Positions 1 to 8,450 of a stretch of DNA of 49,821 nucleotides are shown here, one piece after another. Under the pieces are notes generated by a model. That model was not told the origin of the DNA, did no database searches, and saw only the letters and a list, made by a program, of their open reading frames with translations. Position numbers and translations under genes: made by a program. Origin of the DNA: CAYFZR01 sp046760505 [NCBI: Candidatus Hydrothermarchaeota archaeon]. GTDB taxonomy: Archaea > CAYFZR01. The stretch spans positions 1-49,821 of the forward strand of contig JBHIEG010000014.1 in assembly GCA_046760505.1 (NCBI GenBank). The letters are read 5' to 3'. Position 1 is the stretch's first letter. Each line of letters begins with the position of its first letter.

Positions 1-9
1 AGAAGGTCG

Positions 10-101
10 TGGTGGGGCCGCCGAGATTTGAACTCGAGTCCAGTGGCTTTCCGCTCGAAGTCCCGAACCACCGAGGATGGACCAAACTACCCCACGGCCC
101 C
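10..101 (-). tRNA. tRNA-Pro (CGG), probably with a ~14-nt intron; CCA encoded
   Basis: The reverse strand gives a cloverleaf. The acceptor GGGGCCG pairs with CGGCCCC, followed by A73 and an encoded CCA. The T stem TCGAG/CTCGG closes a TTCAAAT loop, and the D-arm has the TGGGGTAG...GGT...ATCC pattern that I associate with archaeal tRNA-Pro. The anticodon stem GGTGG/CCACT (with one G-U) encloses too many bases. After loop bases TTCGGG there are about 14 extra bases before the 3' stem, at the usual 37/38 archaeal intron site. Anticodon CGG (Pro) fits the D-arm and a 4-base variable region. A strict count from the D stem would instead give TCG (Arg). Intron ends are approximate. Confidence 0.8.
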
Positions 102-122
102 AGTAACAAATAGATTCAAAGA

Positions 123-130
123 ATATATAA
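123..130 (+). promoter_or_regulatory. TATA box for the 154-429 membrane protein gene
   Basis: The AT-rich stretch ATATATAA is centred about 27 bases before the ATG at 154. There is no purine-rich ribosome site in between, so the transcript is probably leaderless. Confidence 0.5.
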
Positions 131-153
131 GTTATTGAGTTTAACATCTGAAT

Positions 154-429
154 ATGGACATTCAAGAGTTATACAACCTTCTTCAAGGCCTTCCCGGAAA
201 GCTGATTCTTGCAGGAGTACTCATAAATCTAGCCGGACAGTATTTTAAGAAAGGAATAATTGAGGGCATCGGTGGTTTAATTGTCCTAGTTCCAATCTCT
301 TACATTTTTTACCTTTATGTGATATCCGTAAAGAAAATAACCATGTGGGTAATGGTGCTATTTCCACTAGGTACACTCTTAATATGCATCATAGGGTACT
401 TTAGCCTGAGGAGACTTCTCTTTCCATGA
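154..429 (+). CDS. Small three-span membrane protein of unknown function
   Basis: This 91-residue protein is mostly hydrophobic, with likely membrane segments near residues 16-30, 38-57 and 63-84 and a basic C-terminus (SLRRLLFP). I recognise no family. A TATA-like box 27 bases before the ATG and the absence of a Shine-Dalgarno sequence suggest a leaderless mRNA. Its 3' end overlaps the convergent CWB2 gene by 29 bases, so the two messages are antisense over that stretch. It sits next to the tRNA gene but is read in the opposite direction. Membrane composition and a well-placed promoter make it likely to be real; its function is unknown. Confidence 0.6.
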   Translation: MDIQELYNLLQGLPGKLILAGVLINLAGQYFKKGIIEGIGGLIVLVPISYIFYLYVISVKKITMWVMVLFPLGTLLICIIGYFSLRRLLFP

Positions 430-1954
430 GATTTTTGAGGTAAAAAGATTCATTTGCTTCAAGCAGGCCTTTTATATCATCTTTAGATATTACGACATCA
501 AATATCAAAAATCCTCGCTTGTTCAGATCATAAAGAGCATTATCTATTATTTTCTCTCTAAATAACTTATTAAGCATTTTATTTTCAATGTTTACAAGGA
601 TTTCCTTTCTTTTCTCCTCCAATTTCTTCTTACTGGCCTCCAGTATTTCGATTTCATCCCCGATGGTATTTTTATTCTCAAGATATTCAGTGAAATCTAT
701 TCCCCTGTTTTCAAAGGTTTCTTCTAGTTTGACCAATTCTTTTCTTTTTGATACTATTTTCCGGTCTATTTCGTTTATTTTCTTGGATAATTCTTGATAT
801 TCCTTTATCACATCGTTACTTGAGCCCATCAAAAGATTGGAAAGAGATTCGTATAAAAGTATCTGATTTGACATTGTGGTTATAGATGTTTCTATTGGAT
901 CTTTTCCAACGATATTCGCTACCTTGTATCCGTACCACTTGAGTAAATTGGCAGCATCCTTATCAACGCCAAATAGACATATTTTTCTTGTGTTCAAGTC
1001 TCTCAAGAATTTGTAGTCCTCACTTCCAAGTTTATTTTCTCTGAGCAATACCATCATTCCCAATTCTCCACTGAGTGCAGTTCCAGTTAGAGGTTTGTCG
1101 TCGATATCAACTACCATTATTCTCATATCTTTTTTTGACATGTAATCTCTTATCAGCATCTCACTAGTCTCAAAGGGAGATTTTGGAGGGTATCTTTCTA
1201 CACGCATCCCTAACTTAATCAAATCTGTTTCAGCATCTTCCATAGCATTTTCTGGTCCGCCCACTAAAATCACGCGCTTAACACCTAGTTTCAAAAGGGT
1301 TTTTCTAGTTTCATGGTCGAGAGGTCTTGAAGAATATACTATGATTTTATTTTTCCTCTCTGAAACTTGGTCTCTTGAGAATTTTCCGAGTTCTCTTCCT
1401 GTTGTTACATCATATAACGTTACAGTTCCGTCCTTGTACCTCCTAGAAATCTTGTGAGGATCAAGTTCAACTGATCTTAGAGGTCTTACATAGATCAAGG
1501 GAACGCCGAGTTTTGATGCAAGAGAGGATGCAACCAAGGAATCTGCATAACTATCTCCAAAACTCATCACAACTGTCTCAGATCCCCTGGTCCAGAATTT
1601 TAAAGCTACCTTTTGGGCTGTTTCGAATCTTGTGGGCCCCCAAATTCTTTCTACACTCACATACTTCTTGAGTTCTTCCTCGATTTTTTCAGAAACAGCA
1701 ACAGGTCCGCCTATAATGAATAATTTCTCTGGCTTTACCTGTTGCAATGCATAAATCAGCCTCCAATCTAAGAAGTTATTTGGCGTTACCAAAATTGGAG
1801 AAGATGAGAATACAGATGCGGGAGATCCTACCAATGCATCTGCAAATGGATCTTCGGTTACCAGTATTATGTTTTGGGAGGTTGAAAGAATTGGCATGAG
1901 AACAAAAATGATTGTAGCAACGATGAAAGGTGGTTTAATTTTTATCAAAGTCAC
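401..1954 (-). CDS. Secreted surface protein with CWB2-type repeats and C-terminal coiled coil
   Basis: The 517-residue protein starts with a signal peptide (about 1-27). It is followed by three repeats that resemble the cell-wall-binding repeat 2 (CWB2) family: about 28-115 (DPFADALVGSPAS, IIGGPVAVS, WGPTRFETA), 125-270 (GDSYADSLVASSLA, LVGGPENAM, PFETSEML) and 278-370 (a degenerate copy). Residues about 372-470 are charged and heptad-like, forming a long coiled coil, and a short helical hairpin follows. In bacteria CWB2 repeats hold proteins to the cell envelope; in archaea they are probably part of surface-layer or extracellular proteins. No C-terminal membrane anchor is visible. The gene lies 31 bases downstream of the membrane-anchored winged-helix gene and is probably co-transcribed with it. 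Confidence 0.75.
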   Translation of the reverse strand: MTLIKIKPPFIVATIIFVLMPILSTSQNIILVTEDPFADALVGSPASVFSSSPILVTPNNFLDWRLIYALQQVKPEKLFIIGGPVAVSEKIEEELKKYVSVERIWGPTRFETAQKVALKFWTRGSETVVMSFGDSYADSLVASSLASKLGVPLIYVRPLRSVELDPHKISRRYKDGTVTLYDVTTGRELGKFSRDQVSERKNKIIVYSSRPLDHETRKTLLKLGVKRVILVGGPENAMEDAETDLIKLGMRVERYPPKSPFETSEMLIRDYMSKKDMRIMVVDIDDKPLTGTALSGELGMMVLLRENKLGSEDYKFLRDLNTRKICLFGVDKDAANLLKWYGYKVANIVGKDPIETSITTMSNQILLYESLSNLLMGSSNDVIKEYQELSKKINEIDRKIVSKRKELVKLEETFENRGIDFTEYLENKNTIGDEIEILEASKKKLEEKRKEILVNIENKMLNKLFREKIIDNALYDLNKRGFLIFDVVISKDDIKGLLEANESFYLKNLMEREVSSG

Positions 1955-1985
1955 CTACCTCTTTTATGGATTATTGGATCTATTC

Positions 1986-3131
1986 CTACTCCTTATCTCT
2001 ATCTTCATTTTCATTCCTTTTGAAGAGATCTGAAAGGTATATCAAATTGGTCTTTCCCCATCTTTTCTTGCGAATTAACCCTCTAACCTCTAATTCTGCT
2101 ATCAATCTGCTGAGTTTAGCCTTGGAAAAACCAGTTGTTTCCTGCAGATCTTTTTGTGTTATTTCTTTTTTCTTCATGATCTCTTCCATAACTATCTTTT
2201 CATCCCCTTTCAGCAGAGCAAGTGTAACGCTTGGTTCTCCTCTTTCGATTTTGCTTCTCAACTCCTCTATTATAGACTCTTTTTCTTTCAACTCTTCTTT
2301 CAGGAGCTTTATTTCTTCGTTTTCCTTTAGATAACTTCTACTCTCTCTTCTAAGCAGGTCTTTTACCTGTCCTATGTGGTAGTCCAGCTCTGTTCTTAAC
2401 TGTATGAATCTGCCATGATAGGTAAACAAGAAGCCAAGTAAGAACAAGAGAACAAAACCAAGTACCACGTATAAATAAAATGGAGTCCCTGTTTCGGTTG
2501 GTAAAGGCTTTGTGGAGCTGAATATAACGAAAGCGTTTACGTTCTCCGTGTTGCTCAAGTTCTTCCAGTTCCATACAAGCACGCTTCTGTAGGTATCTGT
2601 GTCTATGTACATTTGGTCGGGAGTTGGATTGAAGGGTGGTGGAGCGTTTTCAGTTAGTGCCCCGAACATGAGCATCTCCCTTGGGAATAGGACAGTAAGT
2701 CTCATTGAATCTATTTCGGTTTCTGGTGTATAACTGAACCTGAATATGAAGTTCTCTCCAAGTTTCCCAATCAACCCCCTCGCCTTGAATTTCATGGATA
2801 ATCTAACCAGTTCACCTTTTTTAATAGGAGAGTCAAAATGAAACGTGATTATTGAACTCCATTCACCAGTTGATACACTGAATCTCGAGATTTTTTTAGA
2901 TGTTTTCTCTAAGGTTAGATCTGAGATTATGTTGGGGATTGAATAGTTGATTTGCTCCATGGGTGTATTACCGGTGTTCATAATGGCAAGATTTACTTCT
3001 TCTCTTACCGTTCCATTCTTGTCAACGTCTGCAAGAATGTTGCACTCGGTAATTTTGTACTCATACGTCAGTGCTACTTGACAGATAATAATCAGCATAA
3101 ATAGGTAGAATCGTTTCATCTTTGAACACAT
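1986..3131 (-). CDS. Membrane-anchored winged-helix transcription regulator with extracellular domain
   Basis: Domain order in the 381 residues: signal peptide or N-terminal anchor (about 5-23); a beta-rich outer domain (24-212) ending in a segment rich in aromatics and Pro; one membrane span (218-238); a cytoplasmic coiled coil (243-298); and a winged-helix domain (303-370, with ITQKDLQETTGFSKAKLSRL as the helix-turn-helix and RGLIRKKRWGKTNLIYL as the wing). This layout suggests a one-component sensor that reads a signal outside the cell and binds DNA at the membrane. Similar membrane-bound winged-helix proteins are common in euryarchaea. It precedes the CWB2 surface protein in a likely operon. 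The start at 3131 fits a TATA box about 25 bases upstream; an alternative ATG is at 3119. Confidence 0.75.
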   Translation of the reverse strand: MCSKMKRFYLFMLIIICQVALTYEYKITECNILADVDKNGTVREEVNLAIMNTGNTPMEQINYSIPNIISDLTLEKTSKKISRFSVSTGEWSSIITFHFDSPIKKGELVRLSMKFKARGLIGKLGENFIFRFSYTPETEIDSMRLTVLFPREMLMFGALTENAPPPFNPTPDQMYIDTDTYRSVLVWNWKNLSNTENVNAFVIFSSTKPLPTETGTPFYLYVVLGFVLLFLLGFLFTYHGRFIQLRTELDYHIGQVKDLLRRESRSYLKENEEIKLLKEELKEKESIIEELRSKIERGEPSVTLALLKGDEKIVMEEIMKKKEITQKDLQETTGFSKAKLSRLIAELEVRGLIRKKRWGKTNLIYLSDLFKRNENEDRDKE

Positions 3132-3150
3132 AGAAAATTCAGTATCTTAT

Positions 3151-3162
3151 TACTATAAAAAA
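3151..3162 (-). promoter_or_regulatory. TATA box for the membrane winged-helix gene
   Basis: Read on the minus strand the site is TTTTTTATAGTA. Its centre is about 25 bases before the start codon at 3131, consistent with a leaderless message. It lies in the 91-base divergent region shared with the Xre regulator. Confidence 0.45.
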
Positions 3163-3222
3163 CCCTCGCCTGTGAAACGAAAACGATATAACTCCGACGA
3201 ATGACGAATATATGGTGGTTAC

Positions 3223-3930
3223 ATGATGAGCAGCATTGCTGAAAAATTGGCGAAAGAAATGGCAGGTGAGATAACTCTATCTAGCGAGCCTGGAAAAACT
3301 TTAAAAAAATGGAGAGAGATATTTGGAATAACCCAAACCGACCTTGCCAGATACCTAGAGACTCATCCTTCAGTTATAAGCGATTATGAAAGCGGTAGGA
3401 GAAAATCACCAGGAGCATCTGTAATAAAAAAGATTGTAACTGCCCTGATAGAAATAGATGATAGAAGAGGAGGGGAGATAACAAAGGCTTTTGAGCCTTT
3501 GTTGATCGGGGAAGTAAAAACCGAGGCGATCATAGATATAAGAGAATTCAGCATTCCGGTAAAGGGCTTTGAAGTCTTGGAAGCAACAGAAGGGGAATTA
3601 CTCGTAAACAGGGATCAATTATCAAGGGAAATATATGGGTACACCGTAATCAACAGTTTAAAGGCTATCCTAGAATTCTCTTCAGAAGAATTCATAAGAT
3701 TGTACGGATGGACGAATAGGAGAGCCCTTATTTTTACCAAGGTTACTGCTGGAAGATCTCCAATGATAGCTATAAGAGTATCTCCAATGAAGCCAGGCAT
3801 GGTTGTACTCCATGGCGTAGAGAAGATGGACGAACTTGGATTAAGAATAGCGGAGATAGAGAAGATACCTTTGATCATATCTCGATTACCCCTGGATGAG
3901 CTAGTCAATAAACTCAGGCAGATTGGGTGA
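3223..3930 (+). CDS. Xre/Cro-type HTH regulator upstream of HMG-CoA reductase
   Basis: The 235-residue protein has an N-terminal Cro/C1-type helix-turn-helix at about 26-75 (LKKWREIFGITQTDLARYLE, then SVISDYESGRRKSP). An alpha/beta domain of about 140 residues follows that I cannot assign with certainty; it could be a ligand-binding domain. Several archaea carry this two-domain regulator type. The stop codon overlaps the GTG start of HMG-CoA reductase, so the two are translationally coupled, and regulation of lipid precursor synthesis is a reasonable inference. A GGTGGTT ribosome site lies just before the ATG at 3223; a second ATG follows directly at 3226. Confidence 0.8.
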   Translation: MMSSIAEKLAKEMAGEITLSSEPGKTLKKWREIFGITQTDLARYLETHPSVISDYESGRRKSPGASVIKKIVTALIEIDDRRGGEITKAFEPLLIGEVKTEAIIDIREFSIPVKGFEVLEATEGELLVNRDQLSREIYGYTVINSLKAILEFSSEEFIRLYGWTNRRALIFTKVTAGRSPMIAIRVSPMKPGMVVLHGVEKMDELGLRIAEIEKIPLIISRLPLDELVNKLRQIG

Positions 3931-5147
3931 AGGAATTGGACCACCTTAAAATGTTGAAGGAAGGGAAAATAAAGACCCATGAACTGGAAAAGTTTGTATC
4001 TCCTAGTGAAGCAATCAGCATTAGAAGAAAATATCTTGAAGACACATTGAATGTAGATCTTACAGATATTGGTAGTTTTATAATAGATCCTGAAATTGCT
4101 TCTCGTTATAACATTGAGCATATGATAGGGGCCATACAGGTTCCTCTAGGGATAGCAGGACCCGTAAGAATAAACGGAGATTATGCAAAGGGAGAATTCT
4201 ATCTACCTTTGGCAACGACAGAAGGAGCATTAGTCGCTTCTGTAAACAGAGGTTGCAGCATAATTAATGCTTCTGGCGGCTCCTATACAAAAATTCTTGA
4301 GGACAAAATGACTAGGGCCCCTGTTTTTCAGGCTAAAAACATTCATGAGGCTATTAAATTTAAGGAATGGATATACAGAAACTTTGAGAAATTAAAGGAG
4401 GAGGCAGAGAGCACAACAAGGCACGGAGAACTAAAAGACGTGCGTGCATGGTTGGTCGGGAGGACTGTTTTTCTAAGGTTTTCATTTGACACAAAGGATG
4501 CCATGGGAATGAACATGGTAACCATTGCTACGGATAAGTGCGTTGATTTCGTTGAAAAAAATTTCCCAATCAAATGTATATCTCTCTCTGGAAATCTCTG
4601 TGTTGACAAAAAACCATCAGCCCTAAATCTAATCCTCGGAAGAGGTAAAACAATCATAGCAGAGACATTTATTCCTGAAGAAACGATTAAGGATGGACTA
4701 AATACTTCTTCTAATTTGTTGGTAGAGGTAAACTATAGAAAAAACCTCATAGGTTCTAGTCTGGCATCTTCTTATGGGTTCAACGCACACTTTGCCAATA
4801 TCATTGCGGCCATGTTTCTGGCAACAGGGCAGGACATCGCTCAGGTTGTTGAGGGCAGCCACGGTTTTACTCTCGTTGAAAAAGAGGAAAAAGGAGTTTA
4901 TTTTTCTGTTACGCTGCCGGCGCTAGAAGTAGGCACGGTGGGAGGAGGTACTAGATTAGAGACTCAGAGAAACTCCCTGAAGATACTCGGAATAAAGGAA
5001 GGATCCGCAGGTAAAAATGCTAAAAAATTAGCAGAAATAATTGCTACCGGAGTATTGGCAGGAGAGATATCGTTAATTGGAGCATTAGCTGCAAAAGAAC
5101 TTGCTAGCTCTCACAAGCATTTTGCGAGAAGAGTAGAGGAGGGATAG
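3927..5147 (+). CDS. hmgA: 3-hydroxy-3-methylglutaryl-CoA reductase (class I)
   Basis: This enzyme reduces HMG-CoA to mevalonate with NADPH, the committed step of archaeal isoprenoid lipid synthesis. All four catalytic landmarks of class I enzymes are visible: Glu in TTEGALVAS (about residue 99), Lys in VDKKPSA, Asp in TGQDIAQ and His in SSHKHF near the C-terminus. The signature DAMGMNMV is at 191-198, and GTVGGGTRLETQ is the conserved glycine-rich loop. The length of 406 residues is normal for archaeal soluble enzymes without a membrane domain. The GTG start overlaps the stop of the preceding regulator, and the next gene begins 1 base after its stop, suggesting one operon. Confidence 0.95.
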   Translation: MKELDHLKMLKEGKIKTHELEKFVSPSEAISIRRKYLEDTLNVDLTDIGSFIIDPEIASRYNIEHMIGAIQVPLGIAGPVRINGDYAKGEFYLPLATTEGALVASVNRGCSIINASGGSYTKILEDKMTRAPVFQAKNIHEAIKFKEWIYRNFEKLKEEAESTTRHGELKDVRAWLVGRTVFLRFSFDTKDAMGMNMVTIATDKCVDFVEKNFPIKCISLSGNLCVDKKPSALNLILGRGKTIIAETFIPEETIKDGLNTSSNLLVEVNYRKNLIGSSLASSYGFNAHFANIIAAMFLATGQDIAQVVEGSHGFTLVEKEEKGVYFSVTLPALEVGTVGGGTRLETQRNSLKILGIKEGSAGKNAKKLAEIIATGVLAGEISLIGALAAKELASSHKHFARRVEEG

Positions 5148-5148
5148 A

Positions 5149-6093
5149 ATGGAAGTATGCGACTTATTAATTATAGGAGGAGGTCCAGCAGGATTGACTG
5201 CAGCGATATATGGAGTCAGAGGCGAACTTGAAACGATAGTTTTGGAATCAGAAATACCTGGTGGACAAATGAATCTTAGCGGGAAGATAGAGAATTATCC
5301 TGGCTTTGAATCAATAACAGGGTATGAACTATCTTTAAAGATAAAAAAACACGCAGAAAGTTGTGGAGCCGTGATTAAATCTCCTGAAATGGCAACAGAA
5401 ATTAACTTTGAGGACAATTACATAATCGTAAAGAGTGAAAAAGAAGATTACAAAGCAAAGTCTTCCATAATTGCATCGGGGGTTAGACCAAAGGAACTGG
5501 GAGTTCCTGGAGAGAAGTCTCTTGTGGGAAGAGGCGTGAGTTATTGTACAGTGTGCGATGCGCCTTTCTTCAAGGATAAGAAGGTTGTTGTGGTAGGGAG
5601 GAGCATGCCAGCTGTTTTGGGCGCTCTTACATTGGAAAAGATAGCATCTGAGGTCAAATTATTGGTAAATGGGGAAAAACTCTTGGCAACAGCCGGGGAA
5701 TCTCTGATGACAAGATGGCTTGAAAGAAGCAGTGTGAAAACCCTTTGGAACACTGAGGTAAAAGAGATCTTGGGAGATACCCATGTTGAGGGCGTTTTAG
5801 TCAAGGATAAGGAAAAGGAATACATAATTGAAACAGATGGAGTATTCATACAATCTGGAAAGGTCCCAAACAGCGAAATAGCCAGGAAAGCAGGTATAAA
5901 GGTTGATAGGAAGGGATTCATATTGGTCGATGAGCATATGAGAACAAATAAGAAGGGAGTTTTTGCATGCGGCGATGTTACAGGAGGTGTTATGCAGTTA
6001 ACCGTTGCCATGGGTGAGGCAACCATAGCGGCTATAAATGCATACAACTACTGCTGCGAGTTCAACAGGAAGGTGCTTGGAAAACCATGCTAA
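5149..6093 (+). CDS. trxB: Thioredoxin-reductase-like flavoprotein with altered NAD(P)H site
   Basis: The fold is that of low-molecular-weight thioredoxin reductase: FAD-binding GGGPAGLTAAIYG (10-22), redox-active CTVC (133-136) followed by DAPFF, and the C-terminal FAD motif FACGDVTGG. The length of 314 residues is normal. The pyridine nucleotide site is unusual. The expected GGGDSA-type loop reads VGRSMPAVLGAL (149-160), and the HRRxxxR motif that binds the NADPH phosphate is missing. Some archaeal homologues use other donors, such as reduced F420 in DFTR or an unknown donor in Thermoplasma, so NADPH should not be assumed. It follows hmgA by 1 base and overlaps the next gene by 7 bases. Confidence 0.88.
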   Translation: MEVCDLLIIGGGPAGLTAAIYGVRGELETIVLESEIPGGQMNLSGKIENYPGFESITGYELSLKIKKHAESCGAVIKSPEMATEINFEDNYIIVKSEKEDYKAKSSIIASGVRPKELGVPGEKSLVGRGVSYCTVCDAPFFKDKKVVVVGRSMPAVLGALTLEKIASEVKLLVNGEKLLATAGESLMTRWLERSSVKTLWNTEVKEILGDTHVEGVLVKDKEKEYIIETDGVFIQSGKVPNSEIARKAGIKVDRKGFILVDEHMRTNKKGVFACGDVTGGVMQLTVAMGEATIAAINAYNYCCEFNRKVLGKPC

Positions 6094-6992
6094 AAAATTT
6101 TTTATCTGCAATACTTTTGTTATCAATTCTGCCGGCATTCTGTTTAGAAGAACCTGAATTTAGCAGACCAGTCGTTGCATCCGTAAATTCGACTTTAGAG
6201 ATAATTTTTTTGGATGAAAGTACAGTTTTTGTCAGGGAGACAGACTACTTCTTTTACATCCATGGAAAGGACAACGAGACAATTATTTCATACAAAATAC
6301 CGATGAAAACCAATATGGTAAGACTTTATGCAAATAGAGACGTAAGAAAGGAGATAGATTATGAAATAAGAAATTCAGAGATAAAATTCTCGTTAGAAAA
6401 TTTTAAGAAAGGTGAATCTAGGACCGTCACATTAGAATACGTATACAAAATTAATCCTGAAATAAAAGATGCATTCTTCCTTTTCTTCAATCTGGGAAAG
6501 TATTACTCGAGTAGAATACTTATCCCTCCCTTAAACAAGCAGAGATTTTCCATAATAACTTTCATAAGATTGCCTCCAGATAACCAACCAAAGATCAAAG
6601 AGAATTCGATCCATGTGGATGATACTTGGTACCTGCACTACAAGATAGGGGGCATAAACGAAAATTCATTTGATTACGTGATGGTAGAGTACGGCAATTT
6701 TAATCTCATTGAGAAGAAAAAAAGAGAAACTTACCTGTATTTGATGATATTTTCGCTTTTCACCATATTTTTCATTACTTTCTATTACTATAAGTTTAAG
6801 GGAGCGTATGAGGAAGACGTTCCTGTACTTCGAGCCAGATATAGGGCAATCGAATCAAAAATGAAAAGACTTGAAGAAGAGTTCAGATCCAATAGGATAC
6901 CCCGGAATATGTACGAAAAAAGAAGAAAGGAGATAGAAAGAGAATTAAAGAATATAGAAAATAAAATGAGGAGAAAAAATGAAAATAACTAA
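6087..6992 (+). CDS. Signal-peptide, single-span membrane protein with cytoplasmic helical hairpin
   Basis: I do not recognise a named family. The 301 residues have a signal peptide (1-20), an outer beta-rich domain of about 190 residues, one membrane span (216-236, rich in Phe/Tyr) and a charged cytoplasmic tail (245-301). The tail forms a helix, a short turn around NRIPRNMYE and a second helix, like a SHOCT-type hairpin. The layout resembles the membrane winged-helix protein at 1986-3131 but without DNA-binding residues. The start overlaps the thioredoxin-reductase-like gene and the end overlaps the next gene by 14 bases, so the three are probably translated together. Confidence 0.7.
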   Translation: MLKNFLSAILLLSILPAFCLEEPEFSRPVVASVNSTLEIIFLDESTVFVRETDYFFYIHGKDNETIISYKIPMKTNMVRLYANRDVRKEIDYEIRNSEIKFSLENFKKGESRTVTLEYVYKINPEIKDAFFLFFNLGKYYSSRILIPPLNKQRFSIITFIRLPPDNQPKIKENSIHVDDTWYLHYKIGGINENSFDYVMVEYGNFNLIEKKKRETYLYLMIFSLFTIFFITFYYYKFKGAYEEDVPVLRARYRAIESKMKRLEEEFRSNRIPRNMYEKRRKEIERELKNIENKMRRKNENN

Positions 6993-7848
6993 TTTATCCA
7001 AAATTATTTTATTTTCGATCATTTTATCCATTTTATTTCCATCTCTGACTTCTTTCGCACTTGAGAATCAATCTAATCTAATCTATCCTCAGGTCAATCT
7101 TAAGATGGACAGGAAGATAACAGTTGTTGATGAAAAAGTTATTACCGAAGAGAAAGTAAGAATGAAAAACACTGGATTGGAGGATATAGAGGGCAGGTAC
7201 TGGACATTTTCTTTGAACAGCGAGGATGTAAAGATTTATGATTCAATTGGGGAGTTACCAACGAGGAGAAATGTGGGAAAAGAAGGAATAGATATTATTT
7301 GCACATTTAGATATCCATTGAAGCATAATGACACATATACGTATACAATCAAAGAGACTAGAAGAGACATATTGGTCACATCTAAGGAATTAAAAAATTA
7401 CATAGAATCCCTCAAGAATAAATATGAGAAAGGGGAGATATCTGAAGAAGTTTACAAAAATCTCACAGGACAATACGAAGAAATTTTAAAACATGAGAAT
7501 GCGTGGATTCTCTATAACTGGATATCTACCATATATCCTTTTCCCACCTATGATGTTACCACCAAAATAATATTGCCCAAAGAAGCAATCGTTCTGAGTG
7601 TGAATCCGAAACCACAGGAAGTAAAAAAAGAGGATGGGAGAATTGTTATAACTTATAAGAGAGATTACATACCTCCAGGACAAAATCCACCGATTAAAAT
7701 AGTTTTCAAGGCGCCTTTAAGTTTAAGTATCGCAGGGAGAGTTTCTTCTCTAAAGTTCAATCTCTATTTTATTCTTTCATTATTTCTTATCGCTGGAGTA
7801 ATTTTTTATTTCATTCACAAAAAAAGAATGTTTGGAGGAAAAGAGTAA
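6979..7848 (+). CDS. Signal-peptide protein with outer domain and C-terminal membrane anchor
   Basis: The 289 residues comprise a signal peptide (about 1-27), an extracellular domain (30-255) and a C-terminal span (261-279) with a short basic tail (HKKRMFGGKE). Within the outer part, residues 136-170 form a charged helical hairpin (KGEISEEVYKNL) like those in neighbouring proteins, here inserted between two beta-rich halves. I cannot name the family. The start lies 14 bases inside the preceding gene, indicating translational coupling. It is the last plus-strand gene before the convergent ccmF-like genes. A role in envelope redox or protein handling with the flavoprotein upstream is only a guess from position. 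Confidence 0.65.
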   Translation: MKITNLSKIILFSIILSILFPSLTSFALENQSNLIYPQVNLKMDRKITVVDEKVITEEKVRMKNTGLEDIEGRYWTFSLNSEDVKIYDSIGELPTRRNVGKEGIDIICTFRYPLKHNDTYTYTIKETRRDILVTSKELKNYIESLKNKYEKGEISEEVYKNLTGQYEEILKHENAWILYNWISTIYPFPTYDVTTKIILPKEAIVLSVNPKPQEVKKEDGRIVITYKRDYIPPGQNPPIKIVFKAPLSLSIAGRVSSLKFNLYFILSLFLIAGVIFYFIHKKRMFGGKE

Positions 7849-7858
7849 TTTTTAAATA

Positions 7859-8446
7859 CTAGGCGGAAAAATGGAATATCAATTCCCTTGTTATTCCCCA
7901 AGAGAGCAGGAAAATCAGCCATATGAGACCGTATCCGATGAATTCTATTATAATCGTTAAAAAAACCCGATATGGAATCCCCTGCCTTCTTGTTTGCGAT
8001 CTTATCCTTTTTATTGGGTTTCTTGTATGTAGATGTACTCTGATCATCAGGGCAATGGTTAAGATAAACAGTGTGAGGAAAACTAGGCTCTCTTTCATGT
8101 AAGCGATTTCCAATGCATTTATTAACCCTTTAAATTTTGGTGAAACAGTTTGCAATGAAAGAAAGGTCTCATACCCTTTTAACAATCCTATTCCAGCGAA
8201 AACTGCAATTATATATCCAAAATATCCAATCAAGGATCCAATCAGGGATGTTATGTAGAATTCACCCTCCTTATTCTCTATGAATTTTGTAACTTTTATT
8301 TTTTCACCGAACACGGTGGACACTATCAGAAGTAAACTTGCTATCACACATACGGTATATCCACCGATTGCAAGTGGAGCAGAAATGCCGTGAAGGATAC
8401 CAAAAACCTTGTAGTAATCAGGAAGATCTGGAGGATATAATACCAT
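7859..8446 (-). CDS. Multi-span membrane protein linked to split CcmF
   Basis: The protein has 195 residues with about five membrane segments. The first (about 16-42) contains a His-Gly pair (GILHGISAPLAIGG), the middle ones cover 66-92 and 115-131, and the last lies near 168-190. I do not recognise it confidently; it could be a small quinone- or haem-linked cytochrome-biogenesis protein. It starts 4 bases after the CcmF C-terminal-half gene and must be in the same transcript, so a role in c-type cytochrome assembly or in the same membrane complex is likely by context. Confidence 0.65.
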   Translation of the reverse strand: MVLYPPDLPDYYKVFGILHGISAPLAIGGYTVCVIASLLLIVSTVFGEKIKVTKFIENKEGEFYITSLIGSLIGYFGYIIAVFAGIGLLKGYETFLSLQTVSPKFKGLINALEIAYMKESLVFLTLFILTIALMIRVHLHTRNPIKRIRSQTRRQGIPYRVFLTIIIEFIGYGLIWLIFLLSWGITRELIFHFSA

Positions 8447-8450
8447 GCAA

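Noticed and set aside
13-101. Reading the tRNA as Arg with anticodon TCG
   Set aside because: The D-arm, A73 and 4-base variable loop fit tRNA-Pro better; kept only as an alternative.
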